DNA from: Saliterribacillus persicus
GTDB lineage: Bacteria > Bacillota > Bacilli > Bacillales > Amphibacillaceae
Assembly (NCBI RefSeq): GCF_003337485.1
Contig: NZ_QPJJ01000019.1
Span: 1-60,384 of the forward strand
Direction of reading: 5' to 3'
Length of the DNA: 60,384 nucleotides
Shown here: piece after piece, positions 10,557-23,459 of the stretch
Layout of the letters: each line of letters opens with the position of its first letter
Numbering within the stretch: position 1 is the first letter of the stretch
Position numbers and translations under genes: made by a program
Notes under the pieces: model-generated
The model's database searches: none
Told to the model about the DNA's origin: nothing
Seen by the model: the letters and a program-made list of their open reading frames with translations, nothing else

Positions 10557-10951
10557 TATCATTAATAGTTCCAATTTTCTGGGAAGTATCTTTTTTAATT
10601 TCTTAGTTACATGTTAGTATATAATTTCGGTGTTATGATCGTCAGAATACCTCAAGCGGTGCATGATCAGTACTAAGCTAATTTTCGCTTCTGCAAGTAA
10701 AGATGAGTGTATGAGGTATTAGAGTAAAGAGTTAAATTTTAATTTAAGCCAGCATGCTTTAATATACATTCTATGCGCACAAATACGTTTCTTATATAGA
10801 TTGTGTGGGTAGGATGGTCTTCACTAGAAGCAAAGATGAACCTTGTATCATGATAAGTATCGCGATATTTAATTTGAATACTAGTTTAAAATAATTTGAA
10901 TGGATAGAAAGTAAATAGTTGACAATAAAATATCCTGATGGTAAGATTTTG

Positions 10952-10971
10952 ATATCCTAATTATAGGATAT
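10952..10971 (+). promoter_or_regulatory. Palindromic operator, site 1
   Basis: ATATCCTA and TAGGATAT are perfect 8-base arms around ATTA. A weaker TATCCTGATGG half-site lies just before (10931). It is related to the TCCTAATGTTAGGA sites at 11036 and 12621 and is probably bound by the nearby MarR protein. The surrounding stretch 10557-11055 shows no gene. Confidence 0.55.
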
Positions 10972-11035
10972 GTGTTGAAGAAAGGGGATAGAAAATATCA
11001 AAAAACTTCTCAATTTCATAAAATTACGAATTATA

Positions 11036-11049
11036 TCCTAATGTTAGGA
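11036..11049 (+). promoter_or_regulatory. Palindromic operator, site 2
   Basis: TCCTAA TG TTAGGA, a perfect inverted repeat. It sits directly upstream of a decayed DoxX gene and shares about 24 bases (ACGNATTATATCCTAATG and onward) with site 3, which is upstream of the intact DoxX gene. Confidence 0.65.
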
Positions 11050-11055
11050 CGTAAA

Positions 11056-11220
11056 GTGTTATCTATTATTCAATTTTTCTAAGGTATAGTCTTTGTCTTT
11101 ACTGGTTTTATAAAATATAAATCTAAACTAAGGGATGAAGTTTTAAAACATAACTGTTATTCAGTATGATTTCGTATTTTACAGGTTTTAAAAAGGTAAG
11201 TGAACTAATTGTTGCTGTCG
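11056..11220 (+). pseudogene. Decayed DoxX-family gene
   Basis: The frame from GTG 11056 reads VLSIIQFF-stop-GIVFVFTGFIKYKSK, then DEVLKHNCYSV-stop-FRI; after a frameshift it gives TGFKKVSELIVA. This aligns with the first 50 residues of the intact DoxX protein at 12696 (VLSIILQVILGLGFIMFGLM, KFKSK, PVWFRVFTGLVELI). Several stops and a frame change show it is dead. It keeps the same operator upstream, so it is a duplicated transcription unit. The rest of 11221-11630 shows no convincing gene. Confidence 0.7.
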
Positions 11221-11647
11221 AAAGTTAAAAGAAAAAGTCAATTATTGAGAAGGGATTTTCTCATAATTTGTGGTGAAGTTATCCTAGATAGGGCTTATGT
11301 AGCTGCCTTTTGAAAATGGAAATATAATGATTGACATTTTTAAGCGAATTAACGATAGGGCAACAAAAACTGGAAATAAGGAGTTTTCGAGAAATTATTA
11401 ATCGCTAGAATTTGGATTGAACAGTTGCCAATTTTATAGAGTTAGCCTAATTCCAGTGCAATAGGTGAGGCCATTTTAGTTAGCATTAAAATTAATTACA
11501 ATCTAAAAAAATTGATGATATCATCCTACTATTGGTGCTTGTTAGTATGATACGTTCATACAATATACTTTATTACGCGAAGAGATTGAAAAAGACATAT
11601 ATTCACTTCTGATATAATAAAAGAAATGTTAAATCGGAGGCGGCCTA

Positions 11648-12091
11648 ATGTACCAAGGAAATGAACAAGCGGAAAGAGATCTGAGATTATTTCGAATATG
11701 GTTAAATGCAACTAAAACAGTTTTCGATAATGTGCTAGAAGATGTTAAAAGTTATGGATTAACTGCTGAGAATTTTATGGTTCTAGAACTTCTCTACAAT
11801 AAAGGACCACAATATATACAAACAATTAGTGAAAAGCTCATGATACCTAGTGGAAGTATTACGTATGTAGTTAACAAATTGGAACAAAAAGAGTTAATAA
11901 GAAAAGAGCAGGAACTGCACAACAGACGTTATTGGAAAGTGACATTAACGGAAAAAGGAGAAAAACTTTTTAATGAAATCTTCCCCCACCATGTTGAAGC
12001 GATTCGTGAAAATCTGTGCTCTTTAAACGATGAACAAAAGGAACAGTTAACGGAATTATTAAAAATAGTTGGTTTGAATGCCAAAGATTAA
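11648..12091 (+). CDS. MarR-family transcriptional regulator
   Basis: 147 residues with the MarR winged helix: recognition region near 60-95 (ISEKLMIPSGSITYVVNKLE), then the wing with HNRRYWKVTLTEKG (about 98-112). It begins after a good GGAGGCGG site. Family members sense phenolics, quinones or thiol stress. The neighbours are DoxX proteins, as in the MhqR/CatR-type quinone-response units of Bacillus, and TCCTAATGTTAGGA palindromes flank it on both sides. It is probably autoregulating and the repressor of the DoxX gene; the ligand is unknown. No cysteine lies near the HTH, so a thiol switch is unlikely. Confidence 0.85.
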   Translation: MYQGNEQAERDLRLFRIWLNATKTVFDNVLEDVKSYGLTAENFMVLELLYNKGPQYIQTISEKLMIPSGSITYVVNKLEQKELIRKEQELHNRRYWKVTLTEKGEKLFNEIFPHHVEAIRENLCSLNDEQKEQLTELLKIVGLNAKD

Positions 12092-12620
12092 AAATGAGTA
12101 AAATATATTTTAAAAACGAATTAATCCTAAGAGTAGATTGAAATTGGTTATTATTTAATATAGGATCATTTTAAAAACGCGTTTCCGAAAAGTATATTTC
12201 TGGCTTACAAAGTTCTCAGGATAAAATGAAACAGTAAAGTAAAGTAGAACTGGATGTGTTTGAGTCAGGCAAGAGGCAACATTGTCTACAAAAAAACGCA
12301 CTTACCGTTATTTTTCATTCCGATGTACTTGTCATATTTAAATTGCTAGTTACGTAAAATTTCTGAGTAAATCATATCTATTATGTGTGCGAAAAGAAAT
12401 ATTGTAAGACTTGACTTAATTTTAAATGAATAACGATTGCTGTGAAAGTAGGGTCTTCTTTAAGTGCCGGTATATAACTTGGTTTAGAAGGATATGGATA
12501 TGAAGAACTTTCTGTATAGAAAATTGAATATATTTTAAGTTAAAAAGAGGACACGTGAAGCAAAGGATTCGAAGTGTGAATTTTAATTTACTAATTTATA
12601 ATAAAAAGCTACGTATTATA

Positions 12621-12634
12621 TCCTAATGTTAGGA
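12621..12634 (+). promoter_or_regulatory. Palindromic operator, site 3, upstream of doxX
   Basis: TCCTAA TG TTAGGA again, within the same extended context as site 2 and 62 bases before the DoxX start. It is the best candidate operator for MarR control of this gene. The rest of 12092-12620 holds nothing else I can support. Confidence 0.65.
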
Positions 12635-12695
12635 TGATGAAGGTCAAAATATGAGTAGATAAATCTACAATATCTAAAAAAAGGGGAAAATATAA

Positions 12696-13049
12696 ATGGA
12701 TGTTTTATCAATTATTCTGCAAGTTATATTAGGATTAGGATTTATAATGTTTGGATTAATGAAGTTTAAATCAAAGCAAATGGTGGAAGGCTTTAAGTAT
12801 TTTGGTTATCCTGTATGGTTCAGAGTATTCACAGGATTAGTGGAACTTATTTCGGCAGGTTTAGTTATTTCAGGTATTTGGAATGAGAAACTGGCCGCTT
12901 GGGGTGGACTACTCATTGTCGCTACAATGATTGGTGCTATTATCACCCATATTAAAATAAAAGATAGCGTCAAAAACATGATGATGCCAATTGTTCTATT
13001 AATATTAGGATTAGCAGTTTTAGCATTAAATTTTGAATTTTTAATATAG
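12696..13049 (+). CDS. DoxX-family membrane protein
   Basis: 117 residues with four hydrophobic segments (about 5-22, 45-63, 69-86, 95-113), the DoxX/MhqP-like fold. Bacillus relatives (MhqP, CatD) are induced by hydroquinones and catechol and are membrane partners of oxidoreductases or dioxygenases. The ATG follows AAAAAGGGGAAA. It is monocistronic, behind the palindromic operator, with a hairpin terminator downstream. A similar protein is at 38908. The exact reaction is unknown for this family. Confidence 0.85.
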   Translation: MDVLSIILQVILGLGFIMFGLMKFKSKQMVEGFKYFGYPVWFRVFTGLVELISAGLVISGIWNEKLAAWGGLLIVATMIGAIITHIKIKDSVKNMMMPIVLLILGLAVLALNFEFLI

Positions 13050-13097
13050 TAATAAATACAAAGCATTTGATTAAAAATAACTTTATATGATTTACTA

Positions 13098-13144
13098 CAT
13101 CCAAAAATGATAAAGAGTATGGCACTTATTTTCATTTTTGGATG
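13098..13144 (+). terminator. Hairpin after doxX
   Basis: CATCCAAAAATGA pairs with TCATTTTTGGATG, followed by AATTTT. It ends the DoxX transcript. Confidence 0.65.
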
Positions 13145-13401
13145 AATTTTAAGTCCTTCATATTCTCTATATTAAAATGAAATTATCTCCGGTGCAAAAA
13201 ATAAATAGAACAGGTTGAAACTATGTGGTAAGCCTATCTAAAAAGATATAACTATCTATATATTTTTACAGGAAGATAGAGTCTTAAGACAGGCCTTTTT
13301 TCATTAGTTACCTTGAAGTAACTACTTTACAAAATTAATTTAAGGAATTATTATAAATTAGAAGTTGTATTACAACAAAAAAGAAAACGCATACTCATTA
13401 C

Positions 13402-13462
13402 GGATTGTGACTGTTTAATCAGGCAAAACCGATTACTGTTGTAATTAGTGGTTTGCTCTTTT
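13402..13462 (+). promoter_or_regulatory. RAT antiterminator and terminator, switch 1 (leader of bglG1)
   Basis: GGATTGTGACTGTTTAATC with AGGCAAAACC (13402-13430) matches the ribonucleic antiterminator bound by LicT/BglG proteins. It overlaps a terminator, AAACC.ATTAC / GTAAT...GGTTT plus eight T residues (13426-13462). The antiterminator encoded next should bind here and let its own gene be read when the sugar is present. Confidence 0.88.
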
Positions 13463-13482
13463 TTTTGTTGGGGGGTGCCAAA

Positions 13483-14319
13483 GTGAAGATTTTAAAAATA
13501 CTTAACAACAATGTAATTGTCTCGGTAAAGGATGATGAAGAAGAAGTCATTGTAATGGGTCGCGGAATAGCTTTCAACAAAAAAACTGGTGATGAAATTG
13601 ATGAAAATAAAATTGATAAAATCTTTACTTTGGAAGATGAAAATATAACAACGAAATTCAAAACGTTAATAGCTGATATCCCTATAGAGTACATGGAATT
13701 ATCCGAGAAAATTATTAACTACGCAAAAATGGAGTTAGGTAAAAAGCTTGATAATAGTATTTATATTTCATTAACCGATCATGTTCATTTTGCGATAGAA
13801 CGCTACAATAACAATATACCTATAAAAAATGGATTACTTTGGGAGACAAAACAACTCTACAAAGAAGAGTTTGAAATTGCAATTGAAGCATTAAATATGA
13901 TTTTTGAGCAGTTTCATATAATTTTACCTGAAGATGAGGCAGGTTTTATAGCGTTGCACCTAGTAAATGCTCAATTTAGTGAAGACATGAGTAATGTTGT
14001 CGATATGACAAAGGTGACGCAAGATATTCTAACTATCATCAAATATCACTTTAAAATTGACTTTGATGATAACTCACTAAATTATTATCGTTTTATCACC
14101 CATTTAAAGTTTCTCGCCCACAGACTGGTGAAGGGTGATCATTATAGAAGTGAGTCTGAGGATGATCTCTTAAATGTGATTAAAAAAAAATACCCGGAAG
14201 CTTATAAATGCACTGAAAAAATTAAAAAGTTCGTAGAAAGTAAGCATCGTTATCAATTAACAGAGGAAGAAATGCTTTACCTAACCATTCACATACAAAG
14301 GGTAGTCAAAAATAAATAA
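13483..14319 (+). CDS. BglG/LicT-family transcription antiterminator, copy 1
   Basis: 278 residues in three modules: the CAT RNA-binding domain (1-56, MKILKILNNNVIV...GRGIAF), PRD1 (about 65-170) and PRD2 (about 172-278). The phosphorylatable histidines are in place (H100 and H102 in DHVHFAIE, further ones in ALHLVNAQ, ITHLKF and LTIHIQ). PTS phosphorylation through PRD1 inactivates it and through HPr on PRD2 activates it. Start: GTG 13483 after GGGGGGTG; the in-frame TTG 13453 lies inside the terminator. It should bind the RATs at 13402 and 14328 and so control the PTS permease and glycosidase genes that follow. Confidence 0.93.
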   Translation: MKILKILNNNVIVSVKDDEEEVIVMGRGIAFNKKTGDEIDENKIDKIFTLEDENITTKFKTLIADIPIEYMELSEKIINYAKMELGKKLDNSIYISLTDHVHFAIERYNNNIPIKNGLLWETKQLYKEEFEIAIEALNMIFEQFHIILPEDEAGFIALHLVNAQFSEDMSNVVDMTKVTQDILTIIKYHFKIDFDDNSLNYYRFITHLKFLAHRLVKGDHYRSESEDDLLNVIKKKYPEAYKCTEKIKKFVESKHRYQLTEEEMLYLTIHIQRVVKNK

Positions 14320-14327
14320 TTCTATTT

Positions 14328-16368
<2,041 letters not shown>

Positions 16369-16694
16369 CAATCAATAGGGAAGAAGAACATTTTCTTTTA
16401 AATGGAAATGTTAATAAGTTACTAAATATCATTTTAAAAGTTATAATTTAAAAGTTACAAAATGAGAGAATTATATATTAGGCCCCCTTTCTATTATTTC
16501 AATGTGTTTATAATCAAGGGGGTAAGTTTAGATAATCATTACCAAATTAGTCAAATAGCTATTTTGTAGAACCAGTTTAAGTATTAGAGAGTAAAAAAAT
16601 AACATCAGTATTAAAAGGTCAGTGTATTTTTGTAAAAAGATATTGAAGATAAGAATTCCAAGTTATGTTATCGGAGAGGGAGGCTCTACATGCC
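16369..16694. other. Gap without a recognised gene
   Basis: AT-rich spacer between the EIIBCA gene and the ceramidase-like gene. I see no strong promoter, RAT or terminator, so read-through from the PTS transcript is possible. Confidence 0.5.
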
Positions 16695-17924
16695 ATGCTG
16701 AAATTTGCGATCTCTGAACAAAATATTACTCCAGGAGCACCAATGGATATTAGTGGTTATACCATTGATTTTAATAAACCATTAAGACGTGGTAAAAGTG
16801 ATGGTGCGTTAGATCATCTGCTTTGTGTGACGATGTTATTAGAGGTAAATAATATAAAATTAATTTTTATATCCTTAGATTTTACTATTGTAGTCAAATC
16901 ATTCACAGAAGAAATAAGGCAGGATATTTCAAATAGGTTTGCAGTTTCAAAAGAGAATATTATTGTAAGTTGTACACATACACACTCAGGGCCTCATGTT
17001 TTTTTGCCGCATTACACATCAGACATAGACCAAGAAATGAAAGTAGAGGCAGAATATTTGAGGGAAGTTAAAGAGAAAGTATCTGTATCGGTTGAACAAG
17101 TAATCCAGAATGCAGAACCTGTTAAAGCTTATTATTCACTTTCAAATATAAATGGGTATTATGGGAATCGAAATGTTAAAGGTGGGCCATATGATGATAG
17201 CTTTCATGTGATACGATTCAAAAATTATGACAATAAAGTCATTGGAAGCTTTGCTAATTTCAGCTGTCATCCTACAATATTAAAAGGAAATTCTTTAAAA
17301 TTTAGTGCGGATTTACTGGGTAATGTTAGGAAGAACTTATCAGAGAAATGGAATGCCCCTGTATTACTCACAAATGGGGCAGCTGGCGATGTAAGTAGTA
17401 GACATTTTACAAAAGATAATACTTATAAAACTGTGATTGATTTTGGAGAAGGCATTTCAAATCAAGTTTTGACCGATTTTAAGGAATCGTCTATGTGTCT
17501 AGAAGATTTCAATATGAAGAAGGTCTCACTTTTGCGAGAGTATTCTCCAAAAAATGATAAGAGACTTGCGGGTGTTAATCTACTAGATCAGCCGGAAACT
17601 CCTGATATTTTAATTAATGAGGTAAAAAGAAAAATCGAAAAAGATAATATTTTTTTTAATTTAGAAAGTTATATTTATTTTTTAGGACCAATATCTTTCA
17701 TTACATTTCCTGGCGAATGCGTAACAAAACTAGCTGAGCAAATAAAATCAAATTCTAAATCCGAAGTTACAATGTTTGTTTGTTATGCCAATGATTTTTG
17801 GTATTACTTTGTTCCAGAAGAAGAATACGGAAAATATTTTGAAAGCATCGTTTCCTTATTTCCTAAAGGGCTTGCTGATGAGTTTGGTGAATTAATAAGT
17901 GATGAGTTACGAAATATAGACTAA
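16695..17924 (+). CDS. Neutral/alkaline ceramidase-like hydrolase
   Basis: 409 residues with the N-terminal signature of the neutral ceramidase family: NITPGAP near the start, CTHTHSGPH (about 103-111) and SCHPTILKG (about 195-203). These histidines are the zinc ligands in the family; NGAAGDVS (about 233-240) is also conserved. Characterised enzymes cleave the amide bond of N-acyl lipids. It has no signal peptide and no C-terminal beta-sandwich, so it is a shorter intracellular version. Start: ATG 16695, after GAGGGAGG, is preferred to 16665. Lying between a PTS permease and a GH1 enzyme, it may process an N-acylated or conjugated sugar; that role is inferred. Confidence 0.78.
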   Translation: MLKFAISEQNITPGAPMDISGYTIDFNKPLRRGKSDGALDHLLCVTMLLEVNNIKLIFISLDFTIVVKSFTEEIRQDISNRFAVSKENIIVSCTHTHSGPHVFLPHYTSDIDQEMKVEAEYLREVKEKVSVSVEQVIQNAEPVKAYYSLSNINGYYGNRNVKGGPYDDSFHVIRFKNYDNKVIGSFANFSCHPTILKGNSLKFSADLLGNVRKNLSEKWNAPVLLTNGAAGDVSSRHFTKDNTYKTVIDFGEGISNQVLTDFKESSMCLEDFNMKKVSLLREYSPKNDKRLAGVNLLDQPETPDILINEVKRKIEKDNIFFNLESYIYFLGPISFITFPGECVTKLAEQIKSNSKSEVTMFVCYANDFWYYFVPEEEYGKYFESIVSLFPKGLADEFGELISDELRNID

Positions 17925-18024
17925 AAAGGTTTGATTTATGAAAGAAATTCATTCATAAATGTAATAGAATACTTTACAAATAACGACCTATATCATAATT
18001 TTATCACACAAAAAAAGTTGATAA

Positions 18025-19554
<1,530 letters not shown>

Positions 19555-19627
19555 AGATTAAAATATATGAAAAAGGCTAAATTATAATATTCTTTTTGAT
19601 ATAGGTGACTAATTCTGTTTTAAACTT

Positions 19628-19660
19628 AATAAGGAGGGAATAGATCTCTCCTTATTTCTT
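19628..19660 (+). terminator. Terminator of the first sugar operon
   Basis: AATAAGGAG and CTCCTTATT pair around a short loop, followed by TCTTT. The stretch 19661-19953 shows nothing further. Confidence 0.8.
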
Positions 19661-19953
19661 TAATGTTATTGATAAACTATCTGAGATAAGCTTCACTAGT
19701 GTCCAACTAAATTAAGTCGATTTAATATTTGATGTATATTCAGAAATTTAGCGTCTATGAATACCTTATTTTTTAGTGATAGACAATTTTATATCTCTTC
19801 CTAAGCAAACTGTTAAATGCCAAAAGGCTTATTTGAAGGAATTCAGAGTATTGGTGGATAGGAAGGTAGGCAAGTATGCATTTGATAGTAGGATAATCGA
19901 AGGATATTTCTTCATCGTATTAAAAGGTTATTAACATTAAAGGAATGATGTAA

Positions 19954-20409
19954 ATGAAAAGAATAGATGAGTTTTACAGGGGATGGTCCTCAAATAGATG
20001 TGCATTACTTGAAGTATTGAATTGTGTTGAGGATAAGCATCTATCTTTCAAGGCGTGGGAAGGGGCAATGACATTATCTGAACTAATATTACACATTGCT
20101 TATGCTACAACTATGCACGTTGAAAGAGTTAAAACCGGAGAACTCATAAAACCCGAAGAAATTGAAAAATTTAGAACAACTAAAGAAATAATTGCTATTG
20201 TTAAAGCAGAAACGAAATATGTAAAAGAAGAATTGAAATCTCTCACAGAAGAACACTTAAAGCAAACAGTTTCATTTACAGGAAAGGAGTATTCTGGAAT
20301 AGAACTTTTAGAAAATGGAAAGGATCATGAGGTACACCATAAAGGACAAATTTTTACTTATTTACGCCTTTTAGACGTTAAGGATTTACCATTTTTTCGA
20401 CAAATGTAA
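19954..20409 (+). CDS. DinB-family protein
   Basis: 151 residues, helical, with the three-histidine metal site of the DinB/YfiT four-helix fold: H47 in LILHIAY, and H129 and H133 in DHEVHHKGQ. Bacillus relatives include damage-induced proteins and thiol (bacillithiol) S-transferases. ATG after AAAGGAATGATG. It is monocistronic between the two sugar operons. The substrate is unknown; a thiol-transfer role would fit the stress genes elsewhere in the window, but nothing here proves it. Confidence 0.8.
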   Translation: MKRIDEFYRGWSSNRCALLEVLNCVEDKHLSFKAWEGAMTLSELILHIAYATTMHVERVKTGELIKPEEIEKFRTTKEIIAIVKAETKYVKEELKSLTEEHLKQTVSFTGKEYSGIELLENGKDHEVHHKGQIFTYLRLLDVKDLPFFRQM

Positions 20410-20574
20410 TCAGAGTGCATCTAGTTATAAATTCAGTGCTACTATGAAGATACTCGCAACTCCGAGAATACCTTATAATTTAATTATTTTTAAAATAATT
20501 GTTGAAAAGAATCGGAGTGAATGATAAAATTAAGTAAGCGCATTCAAAGAACTTTATAAACTGAGAATTTGACA

Positions 20575-20648
20575 GGATTGTTACTCTTTGAGATTGAACT
20601 CTTTGAGGCATTACCGAATTTTATTTGGTATGCTTTAAAGAGTTTTTT
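20575..20648 (+). promoter_or_regulatory. RAT-like antiterminator and terminator, switch 3 (leader of bglG2)
   Basis: GGATTGTTACT opens a RAT-like hairpin whose 3' side (TTTGAGGCATTACC, to 20614) overlaps the terminator AACTCTTT...GGCATTACC / TGGTATGC..AAAGAGTT plus T residues (20597-20648). The loop is longer than in switch 1. It leads the second antiterminator gene. Confidence 0.75.
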
Positions 20649-20679
20649 GAATTGAATTCTGTTTTGGGAGTCGTTTTTT

Positions 20680-21513
20680 ATGAAAGCAATAAAAAAAATT
20701 AATAACAACGTGGCAATATGCAGAGATGGAAATAACAAGGAGTTGATTGCCTTTGGAAAAGGTATTGGGTTTCCTACTATGCCATACGAGGTTACGGATC
20801 TAAGCAAAATATCGATGACATTTTACCGAATTGATAGTCGCTTTTATACGTTAATTGAAGAGATTCCAGAAGATGTATTTGAAGTTGCTGCGCTTATTGC
20901 AGATAAAGCACGATTAACATTGAACGGTCCACTCAACCCGAATCTTGTGGTAGGCTTATCCGATCATATCAATTTTGCAATTGTTCGGATGAAAAAGTAC
21001 AAAAAAATGAAGATGCTTTTTTCATATGATGTAGAACAATTATATCCAAAGGAAACAGAACTGGGCAGATTTGCGGTAAGTCTGATTCAGAAGAAACTGT
21101 ATGTAGTGCTTCCGGATAGTGAAATTACTAATATTGCGATGCATTTCGTAAATGCTCAAGAAGAAAAAGAACCAGATGAGGGGCCTGACGCAGAATTATT
21201 AATATCAGAGACTGCAGATATAATTGAACAAATTTTTTCCATCAACATTAATAGAAGCGATTTTAATTATAATAGATTTGCCATGCATATGAGATATTTT
21301 TTGAAAAGGATAAAAGAAAAAAAACAGTTTGTTGATGATTCAACTGGAATTGCTCAGGCGATGAAAAATAAGAATCCCAAAGCTTATGAATGTGCTTATC
21401 AAATTGGTAATTTTATAGATGGAAAATTAAATTCAAAAAGTACCGACGAAGAAATTCTTTACCTTATGGTACACATTGATCGAATGATTAGAAAAAAAAC
21501 AACTGAAAATTAG
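20680..21513 (+). CDS. BglG/LicT-family transcription antiterminator, copy 2
   Basis: 277 residues with the same layout as the copy at 13483: CAT RNA-binding domain (1-56, beginning MKAIKKINNNVAIC), PRD1 with H96 (SDHINFA) and AMHFVNAQ, and PRD2 with MHMRYF and MVHIDR. The two copies are clearly divergent, so they are not a recent duplication. ATG after GGGAG. It should act on the RAT-like switches at 20575 and 21513, which differ in sequence from those of operon 1. This is a reason to expect separate sugar control. Confidence 0.92.
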   Translation: MKAIKKINNNVAICRDGNNKELIAFGKGIGFPTMPYEVTDLSKISMTFYRIDSRFYTLIEEIPEDVFEVAALIADKARLTLNGPLNPNLVVGLSDHINFAIVRMKKYKKMKMLFSYDVEQLYPKETELGRFAVSLIQKKLYVVLPDSEITNIAMHFVNAQEEKEPDEGPDAELLISETADIIEQIFSININRSDFNYNRFAMHMRYFLKRIKEKKQFVDDSTGIAQAMKNKNPKAYECAYQIGNFIDGKLNSKSTDEEILYLMVHIDRMIRKKTTEN

Positions 21514-21587
21514 GGATTGTAACTTGTAATGGAGGCATAACCCAAGGCTAAAAGGAGACTAACTCTTATATAGCTTTGGGTTTTTTT
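21513..21587 (+). promoter_or_regulatory. RAT antiterminator and terminator, switch 4 (before the EIIBC gene)
   Basis: GGGATTGTAACTTG then GGAGGCATAACCC (21513-21543) is the RAT. The terminator is AACCCAAGGCT / AGCTTTGGGTT with seven T residues (21539-21587). The same GGCATNACC 3' half occurs in switch 3, unlike the GGCAAAACC of switches 1 and 2. Confidence 0.85.
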
Positions 21588-21607
21588 ATATAAAAAAGGA
21601 GGTAATA

Positions 21608-23032
21608 ATGATGGTTAAAAAGAATGAAGAGTATCAAAAAATAGCGGAGGATATCCTTGGAGCAGTGGGAGGGAAGGAAAATGTAGCAAATGTGACGCAT
21701 TGCATGACTAGACTTCGTTTTAATTTAAAAGACGAGAGTAGAGCATTGCAAAAAGAGGTGGAGAATATTTCAGGTGTCATAGGTGTTACGAAATCTGGTG
21801 GTCAGTTCCAAGTTATTATCGGTCAGACTGTAGATAACGTATATAAAAATTTATGTGAAATAGGGGGCTTTAACAGAGATACAGTTGTAGAAGTGGATCA
21901 AAATCAGCAGAAAAAGAAAATAAGTTTAAAATCGATAGGAAGTAGTATTCTTGACGGACTTGCTGGCTGTCTGACACCGTTAATCCCATTATTGTTGGCT
22001 GCGGCTATGTTTAAGCTATTTGTCTCAGTATTAGGACCAACTATGTTAAATGTAATTAACGAATCAAGCGATTTATATACTTTGTTTACGTTCGTTGGCG
22101 ATGCAGGATTTTATTTTCTACCAGTAATTGTTGGGTATACGGCTGCTAAAAAATTTGGTGTAACCCCAGTAATTGGTATGTTCATAGGAGGAATTTTGTT
22201 ACATCCGACATTAATTGGGATGGCAACAGAGGAAACAGCATTTTCTGTTTATGGCATCCCAACTCAAGCTATGAATTATTCAAGTACGATTTTACCAGCC
22301 ATCATGTCTGTATGGGTAATGTCTTATGTGGAAGCATTTTTCAAAAAATATTTACCAAGTACATTGAAAACAGTCTTTGCACCTGCACTTACAGTGTTAG
22401 TTATGTTACCAATTACGCTCTCTTTATTAGGACCAGCTGGTTCTTTCTTAGGGACATATATCTCGGATCTACTTTTAAGTTTTAATGGCGTTGCAGGGTT
22501 TATTGGTATTGCAATTGTAGCTGCGCTTTGGCAGTTCCTTGTAATTAGTGGTATGCATTTGGTAATGATCTCTACGATGATTCTCGTATTTTCTACGAAC
22601 GGTCATGAAGCATTTATCATGCCTGCTGCAGTTGCAGCTAGTCTTGCTGTGTCGGGCATGTGTTTAGGTGTAGTGCTTCGTCTCAGAAACAAAGAACATC
22701 GTAACCTTAGTATAGGCTTCTTGGTTGCTGCCCTAATTGGGGGTGTAACAGAACCAGGACTTTACGGAGTTGGTATGCGATATAAGCGTCCATTTATCGG
22801 TATGATGATTGGTGCAGCTGCAGGTGGTTTATATGCAGGTATCGTGGGAGTGATTGCTTATACTATGGTCCCGGTTGCAAGTGTTCTTGCTGTACTCAGT
22901 TTTGCTGGTGGCCCGATACCGAATTTAATACATGGAATTATTTCATGTGTCATAGCATTTTTAGTTGCAGCTATTGCCACTTATTTCACTGGCTTTAAGA
23001 AAGGTGATCCACTAACAAAGAAGCAAGCCTAA
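21608..23032 (+). CDS. PTS permease EIIBC, glucose/sucrose superfamily
   Basis: 474 residues. EIIB (1-90) has phospho-cysteine C32 in HCMTRLRF. EIIC (about 110-465) has about ten membrane spans. It has no EIIA domain, so phosphate must come from another protein such as the EIIA of the 14524 permease or a free EIIA-Glc. ATG after AAGGAGG. The next gene is a YdjC/ChbG-like deacetylase, which suggests an N-acetylated amino-sugar glycoside as substrate. The sugar itself cannot be read from the sequence. Confidence 0.9.
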   Translation: MMVKKNEEYQKIAEDILGAVGGKENVANVTHCMTRLRFNLKDESRALQKEVENISGVIGVTKSGGQFQVIIGQTVDNVYKNLCEIGGFNRDTVVEVDQNQQKKKISLKSIGSSILDGLAGCLTPLIPLLLAAAMFKLFVSVLGPTMLNVINESSDLYTLFTFVGDAGFYFLPVIVGYTAAKKFGVTPVIGMFIGGILLHPTLIGMATEETAFSVYGIPTQAMNYSSTILPAIMSVWVMSYVEAFFKKYLPSTLKTVFAPALTVLVMLPITLSLLGPAGSFLGTYISDLLLSFNGVAGFIGIAIVAALWQFLVISGMHLVMISTMILVFSTNGHEAFIMPAAVAASLAVSGMCLGVVLRLRNKEHRNLSIGFLVAALIGGVTEPGLYGVGMRYKRPFIGMMIGAAAGGLYAGIVGVIAYTMVPVASVLAVLSFAGGPIPNLIHGIISCVIAFLVAAIATYFTGFKKGDPLTKKQA

Positions 23033-23394
23033 TAATTTATATTTAACAAAAGCGTGTCTCAATAAAAAGTTAGTAATTACAACACAACAAGAAATACAGA
23101 TAATCGTTACCAATGATGGGTTTATTGATGCATCAACGTCAAGAAAACTAGTAATGATCATATATGAAATATTTTATTGCATTAAAGGAAATAAAAGAAT
23201 TGAATTGTTGTTCACTTAGTTTTATACACGGTTAAAATAAAGAGCTCAAGATTTCATCTGTAAGTTTTAAACCAAGGGATTTTTAGATGTGGGAAGTTAA
23301 GCAAGACTTTTTTAGATATTATTAAATGGTAAAACATGATTACTAGTACAAGTCATCTCTATATTTAACACCGGGAAATATGAGGATGAAAATA

Positions 23395-23431
23395 ATGATT
23401 ACTGTTGTTATTGGAAAACTACAGTAATCAT
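23395..23431. other. Perfect hairpin upstream of the deacetylase gene
   Basis: ATGATTACTGT and ACAGTAATCAT are perfect 11-base arms 30 bases before the deacetylase start. No T tract follows on the plus strand, so it is more likely an operator or mRNA-stabilising element than a terminator. Nothing else is seen in 23033-23394. Confidence 0.5.
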
Positions 23432-23459
23432 GCTTATTCGAGAATAGAAGGAGATAAAA

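Noticed and set aside
10560-10950. Search for a recombinase or integrase gene in the gaps next to junctions
   Set aside because: No open frame or decayed trace of a tyrosine or serine recombinase could be found there or elsewhere in the window.
13240-13300. Possible terminator at GTCTTAAGAC before the first RAT
   Set aside because: The palindrome is short with no stable GC stem; the T run that follows is not directly adjacent.
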